Source of the DNA: JBAXHO01 sp037138855
GTDB taxonomy: Bacteria > Patescibacteriota > Dojkabacteria > B142 > OLB20
Length of the DNA stretch: 25,924 bases
Direction: 5' to 3'
NCBI GenBank assembly: GCA_037138855.1
Contig: JBAXHO010000024.1
Coordinates: 1 to 25,924, forward strand
The notes beneath the pieces are model-generated. The model saw only the letters and a list, made by a program, of their open reading frames with translations. It was not told the origin of the DNA and ran no database searches. A program made the translations under genes and the position numbers. Positions within the stretch are counted from its first letter, which is position 1. Each line of letters begins with the position of its first letter. This document shows, one piece after another, positions 22,996 through 25,924 of the stretch.

Positions 22996-25089
22996 TCACC
23001 AAGCTCCGCTGCCTCCTCCTCCGCCTCCTCCTCCGGAAAAACCACCGGAGAAGCCACCTCCACCACTCCAACCCCCTCCACTAAAGGAATTTCCACTACT
23101 CGATGGTGTCGATTGCATAGCTTGAGATGTAGTGCTCCTGAAGCTTGACAATGCATGAGCCAGATAAAGAGCATTCCAAGTAGAAATATTGGAACCTTCA
23201 TACCAGTCAGGCGGAGTTTTATATATATCTTTAAATTTATCTGCCCACTTTTCTTCAATACCAAACACAATCGCATATGCTAAAAATTTTTCAAAAGTTT
23301 CAGGCGTTAGATTTTGAACTCGAAAACGTTCTGCTGTCTCCATATACATTTTAAAACCGAGAATTTCATTAAATATTTTCGATCCTAAAGTAGTTTTGGC
23401 AGGCATATATTTACTGGTGGCAGCTACAATTATACCGAGAATAATTATTGCAATTGCTAAACCAATTGCTAATGGCAATACAAAATTTACAAAAATCAAA
23501 GCCAATCCGAGACAAAACATTAAAATCCCTATTGTTAAATACTTAGCTCTGACTTTATCAGGACGTTTACCAAAATAACCCAAAGTAACCATTTCTGTAT
23601 AAATTTTGTCTTTAATCCCAGGAATACTTAAATAAAAATGATTTTTCAAGCTGGTGGTGGAAACACGATCTTTTCCATCAAAAATACTTTTAATTATTTT
23701 CTGTTCACTTTCATTTAAATCATCAAAATCTTTGACTTTGATCAATTCAAAATCTTGAGCTTTAATTTGAATCCCTAAAACACTTTTAGCTCCGAATTCC
23801 CGAATTTTCAAATAACCACGATATGCCAAATCAATCAAAGTAGCTGTGATATCAACCATATCTACCTGTTCATCCTTGATTGAACCCAGTAAATATGGTC
23901 TGACATTTACTGGAGGTTTAAACAATGGAACAACTGTAGCAATTTTATTTTGATCTCTTCCCCTCCGAAGATACACATTTAAATACCAGATACTTGCTAT
24001 TGGCAGAAGCAAACAGCCCAATAGATTACAAGTGATAACTGAAATAATTATAATAATTGTAAACAAATCTGGCTTTAAATTAACAGTTAGATCTTGAGTC
24101 TCATTTGCTTTCACAGTCACTTCTTTGGTGACACTATTCCAACCGGAGGCACTAAATTTAAGCTGATATTTACCTGGTGGCAACCCGGAAATTTTATTGG
24201 TAACTTCATAATTTTCTACATCTTGAAAGCTGACATTCTGCTTGGCAGGAAAAAGTTTAAGGTTGATTGTGCCATAACCACTCACAATACCTTGGGGAAT
24301 TCTACTAAGGACTGTAATACCTTGATCCGCAGGTAAATTCTCACCGGTAACTAATAAACTTGCTTTCTTATTGTCATATTGCCATTGATACGGAAAACCA
24401 GTAGTACTAATTATTTTAAAATCAGTTTGTTTTAATTGAATATCTACAGGGTAGTTAACATGTATTTCAACATTTTTGGCCAAACCTCCGCGAGTTTCAG
24501 CAATTGCATTCCAATAAAACAAATCATAGTTATCTTTGGGAAAATATCCAATACTGCCATATACCCGATATTTGACTGAAAATTTTAAAGTCTCATTATT
24601 AAAATTGCGTCCAGCTTCAGAAAACAACCATTGAATTCTAATCTGCTTTTGTGAACCATTATCAATTAATTCCTGAGTATAACTATCAACTGGTGCCAAA
24701 ACATGCCCGGCACTGTCATAACGGTATTGATCCTGAGGCAGGCGTTTTAACTCATTGCCTTGATCATTATATACAGCTGAGATTTCTAAGAATTCAAACC
24801 CGCCACATTGTAAACTGGAGTCTTTTTTACATAAAGCCTGATTATTGACATCGATCAAGGTAATGTCACGAGTAGCTGCATGATACAGACCATTAAACCG
24901 GTAAACATATTCCTCTGTCACATCAACTGTAGAATCGCTATTGATTGTAATATTGGCAGAAATTTTATCATAAGAATAGCTATTAACCTGTGCCTTAACT
25001 TGATGATTTATAGCAATAAATATCAACCCGAAAACGAAAATCGCCAATGTCAGGAAAACACGTTTTACAGGATTAAATATCTGCAACAT
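22996..25089 (-). CDS. DUF2207 domain membrane protein with Gly-rich tail
   Basis: 697 residues. A signal peptide or anchor (about 10-33) leads into the external DUF2207 domain (about 36-270, with ANITINSDSTVDVTEEYVY). Residues about 273-339 resemble a PEGA/carboxypeptidase-regulatory beta domain (INLKLF, then LPPGKYQLKFSASGW). A membrane segment at about 342-373 and a pair at about 520-560 follow, with the cytoplasmic DUF2207 C-terminal part (DITATLIDLAYRGYLKI) between. The end is a Gly/Ser tail (about 662-697) closing in GSGAW, as is usual in this family. Its role is unknown. The lemA gene lies just upstream on the same strand, the common arrangement. Confidence 0.88.
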   Translation of the reverse strand: MLQIFNPVKRVFLTLAIFVFGLIFIAINHQVKAQVNSYSYDKISANITINSDSTVDVTEEYVYRFNGLYHAATRDITLIDVNNQALCKKDSSLQCGGFEFLEISAVYNDQGNELKRLPQDQYRYDSAGHVLAPVDSYTQELIDNGSQKQIRIQWLFSEAGRNFNNETLKFSVKYRVYGSIGYFPKDNYDLFYWNAIAETRGGLAKNVEIHVNYPVDIQLKQTDFKIISTTGFPYQWQYDNKKASLLVTGENLPADQGITVLSRIPQGIVSGYGTINLKLFPAKQNVSFQDVENYEVTNKISGLPPGKYQLKFSASGWNSVTKEVTVKANETQDLTVNLKPDLFTIIIIISVITCNLLGCLLLPIASIWYLNVYLRRGRDQNKIATVVPLFKPPVNVRPYLLGSIKDEQVDMVDITATLIDLAYRGYLKIREFGAKSVLGIQIKAQDFELIKVKDFDDLNESEQKIIKSIFDGKDRVSTTSLKNHFYLSIPGIKDKIYTEMVTLGYFGKRPDKVRAKYLTIGILMFCLGLALIFVNFVLPLAIGLAIAIIILGIIVAATSKYMPAKTTLGSKIFNEILGFKMYMETAERFRVQNLTPETFEKFLAYAIVFGIEEKWADKFKDIYKTPPDWYEGSNISTWNALYLAHALSSFRSTTSQAMQSTPSSSGNSFSGGGWSGGGGFSGGFSGGGGGGGGSGAW

Positions 25090-25177
25090 AAAGCGAAGAT
25101 CATAAAAAATAGTAATTTAAGCGATCTTAATTCGATTTTATGGATTCGTAATGAACATAAATCAAACTTACGCAATG

Positions 25178-25753
25178 CTAGCTAGCAAAATCCACTTTTA
25201 CATTCTGTTTTGCTTCTTCCTCGGCTGCGAAAAATTCACGGGCCTTAAAACCCAACATTCCAGCTAGAATATTATTCGGGAATAAAGCAATCTTGGTATT
25301 GAAATCACGAACTGTACCATTATAATAACGGCGAGCACTTTGGATTTCTTCCTCGATGGAAGTAAGTGATTGCTGTAAATCACGAAAGTTTTGATCAGCT
25401 TTTAATTCAGGATAATTCTCTGCAACTGCAAATAATGTTTTTAGTGATGCCGTCAACTGATTTTCTAACTGACCTTTTTCATCTACACCCTTGGCATTCA
25501 TAGCAGAAGAACGTAATTCTGCAATTTTCTCAAATGTTTCTTTTTCATGTTTTGCATAACCTTTGACAGTTTCAACAATGTTCGGAATCAAATCATAACG
25601 ACGCTTCAATTGCACATCAATACCGCTCCATGCTTCATCTACAAGCACTTTCAGGCGGATTAAGCCGTTATATAAAACAACTAAGAAGACTGCTGCAATA
25701 CCAATTACACCAACTGGTATACAAATCAATACCGAAATAATAACTCCCATCAT
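25178..25753 (-). CDS. lemA: LemA family protein
   Basis: 191 residues. An N-terminal membrane segment (about 4-30) is followed by the LemA helical domain: AWSGIDVQLKRRYDLIPNIV, then VKGYAKHEKETFEKIAELR, and ARRYYNGTVRDFN further on. The function is not settled in bacteria; LemA is often paired with DUF2207/YgcG-type membrane proteins, as here (88-base gap). Two adjacent ATGs (25753 and 25750) are equally possible starts. Confidence 0.92.
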   Translation of the reverse strand: MMGVIISVLICIPVGVIGIAAVFLVVLYNGLIRLKVLVDEAWSGIDVQLKRRYDLIPNIVETVKGYAKHEKETFEKIAELRSSAMNAKGVDEKGQLENQLTASLKTLFAVAENYPELKADQNFRDLQQSLTSIEEEIQSARRYYNGTVRDFNTKIALFPNNILAGMLGFKAREFFAAEEEAKQNVKVDFAS

Positions 25754-25797
25754 TTTGTATTAGATAAAAAATAATATACTTAAAGCTTGATTTTTAT

Positions 25798-25825
25798 TCA
25801 CTACATACTACTTGATACTTGATAC
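25798..25825. repeat. Heptamer array, four units, NNNNTAC type
   Basis: Consecutive units TCACTAC, ATACTAC and two copies of TTGATAC lie upstream of lemA. The remaining bases to the window end carry no gene I can support. Confidence 0.82.
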
Positions 25826-25873
25826 TAAATTCTACTCCAAATTATTAAGTTTCTCTACTAATTTTTATAGTTG

Positions 25874-25918
25874 CGTTAGATAAATGAAACTGTTACCGAA
25901 ATGACCTCCGTTAGATAA
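25874..25918. repeat. 10-bp direct repeat at the window edge
   Basis: CGTTAGATAA occurs at 25874-25883 and 25909-25918, a spacing of 35 bases. It may be the start of a longer repeat beyond the window, or chance. Confidence 0.3.
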
Positions 25919-25924
25919 GTCAAT

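Noticed and set aside
1..25924. Recoded UGA (Gly) as in Gracilibacteria/Absconditabacteria
   Set aside because: TGA serves as the stop at the expected protein ends of pflB, secD, elp3 and the DUF2207 gene, and core genes contain no internal TGA.

Overview
This is an AT-rich window (roughly mid-30s percent GC by eye) with 23 protein genes, short intergenic gaps and no RNA genes that I can recognise. The gene set fits a small-genome, fermentative bacterium, most likely a member of the Candidate Phyla Radiation (Patescibacteria). The reasons are a two-gene transketolase, pyruvate formate-lyase paired with a fused ADP-forming acetyl-CoA synthetase, a full-length bacterial Elp3, very divergent SecD/SecF, a DUF2207/LemA pair, a lone sortase and several proteins recognisable only by active-site motifs. 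TGA is used as an ordinary stop (for example pflB, elp3, secD, the DUF2207 gene), so the UGA=Gly code of Gracilibacteria/Absconditabacteria does not apply. The phylum assignment is inference.

Layout. 147-1831 (+): alpha/beta hydrolase and galU, overlapping. 1820-5839 (-): pflB, pflA and an inositol-monophosphatase-like gene. 6065-8194 (+): ADP-forming acetyl-CoA synthetase, divergent from pflB; together they turn pyruvate into formate and acetate with one ATP. 8312-10171 (+): an ECF-like sigma factor and a FecR-domain membrane protein. 10265-13116 (-): a CreD-like membrane protein, an FN3-like anchored protein and a sortase. 13193-16834 (-): a non-oxidative pentose phosphate block (rpiB-like, rpe-like, Gre-like factor, split transketolase). 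17058-19878: elp3 (-) and, divergently, a Trm9-like methyltransferase (+), which together suggest a eukaryote-like wobble-uridine modification route. 19938-22797 (-): secD, secF and a GNAT gene. 22996-25753 (-): lemA and a DUF2207 protein.

The most unusual feature is not a gene. Nearly every long intergenic gap holds a short degenerate tandem array with a strict 7-nt period, in families whose units end in TAC, carry ACCG, or begin CAAATT. The arrays often sit beside palindromic repeats, one of which is a perfect 30-bp palindrome with a near-perfect second copy and a degenerate third. One ACCG-type heptamer array, plus a palindromic element flanked by a 10-bp direct repeat, lies in frame inside the Trm9-like methyltransferase. 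Arrays also overlap or abut candidate -10 promoter elements and one start codon (elp3).

Other points worth attention are loss of conserved histidines in both the Rpe-like and RpiB-like proteins, an apparently leaderless promoter at the transketolase N gene, and active-site changes in SecD/SecF and the phosphatase. No gap exceeds 300 bases. I saw no CRISPR array, insertion sequence, tRNA, rRNA or convincing intrinsic terminator.
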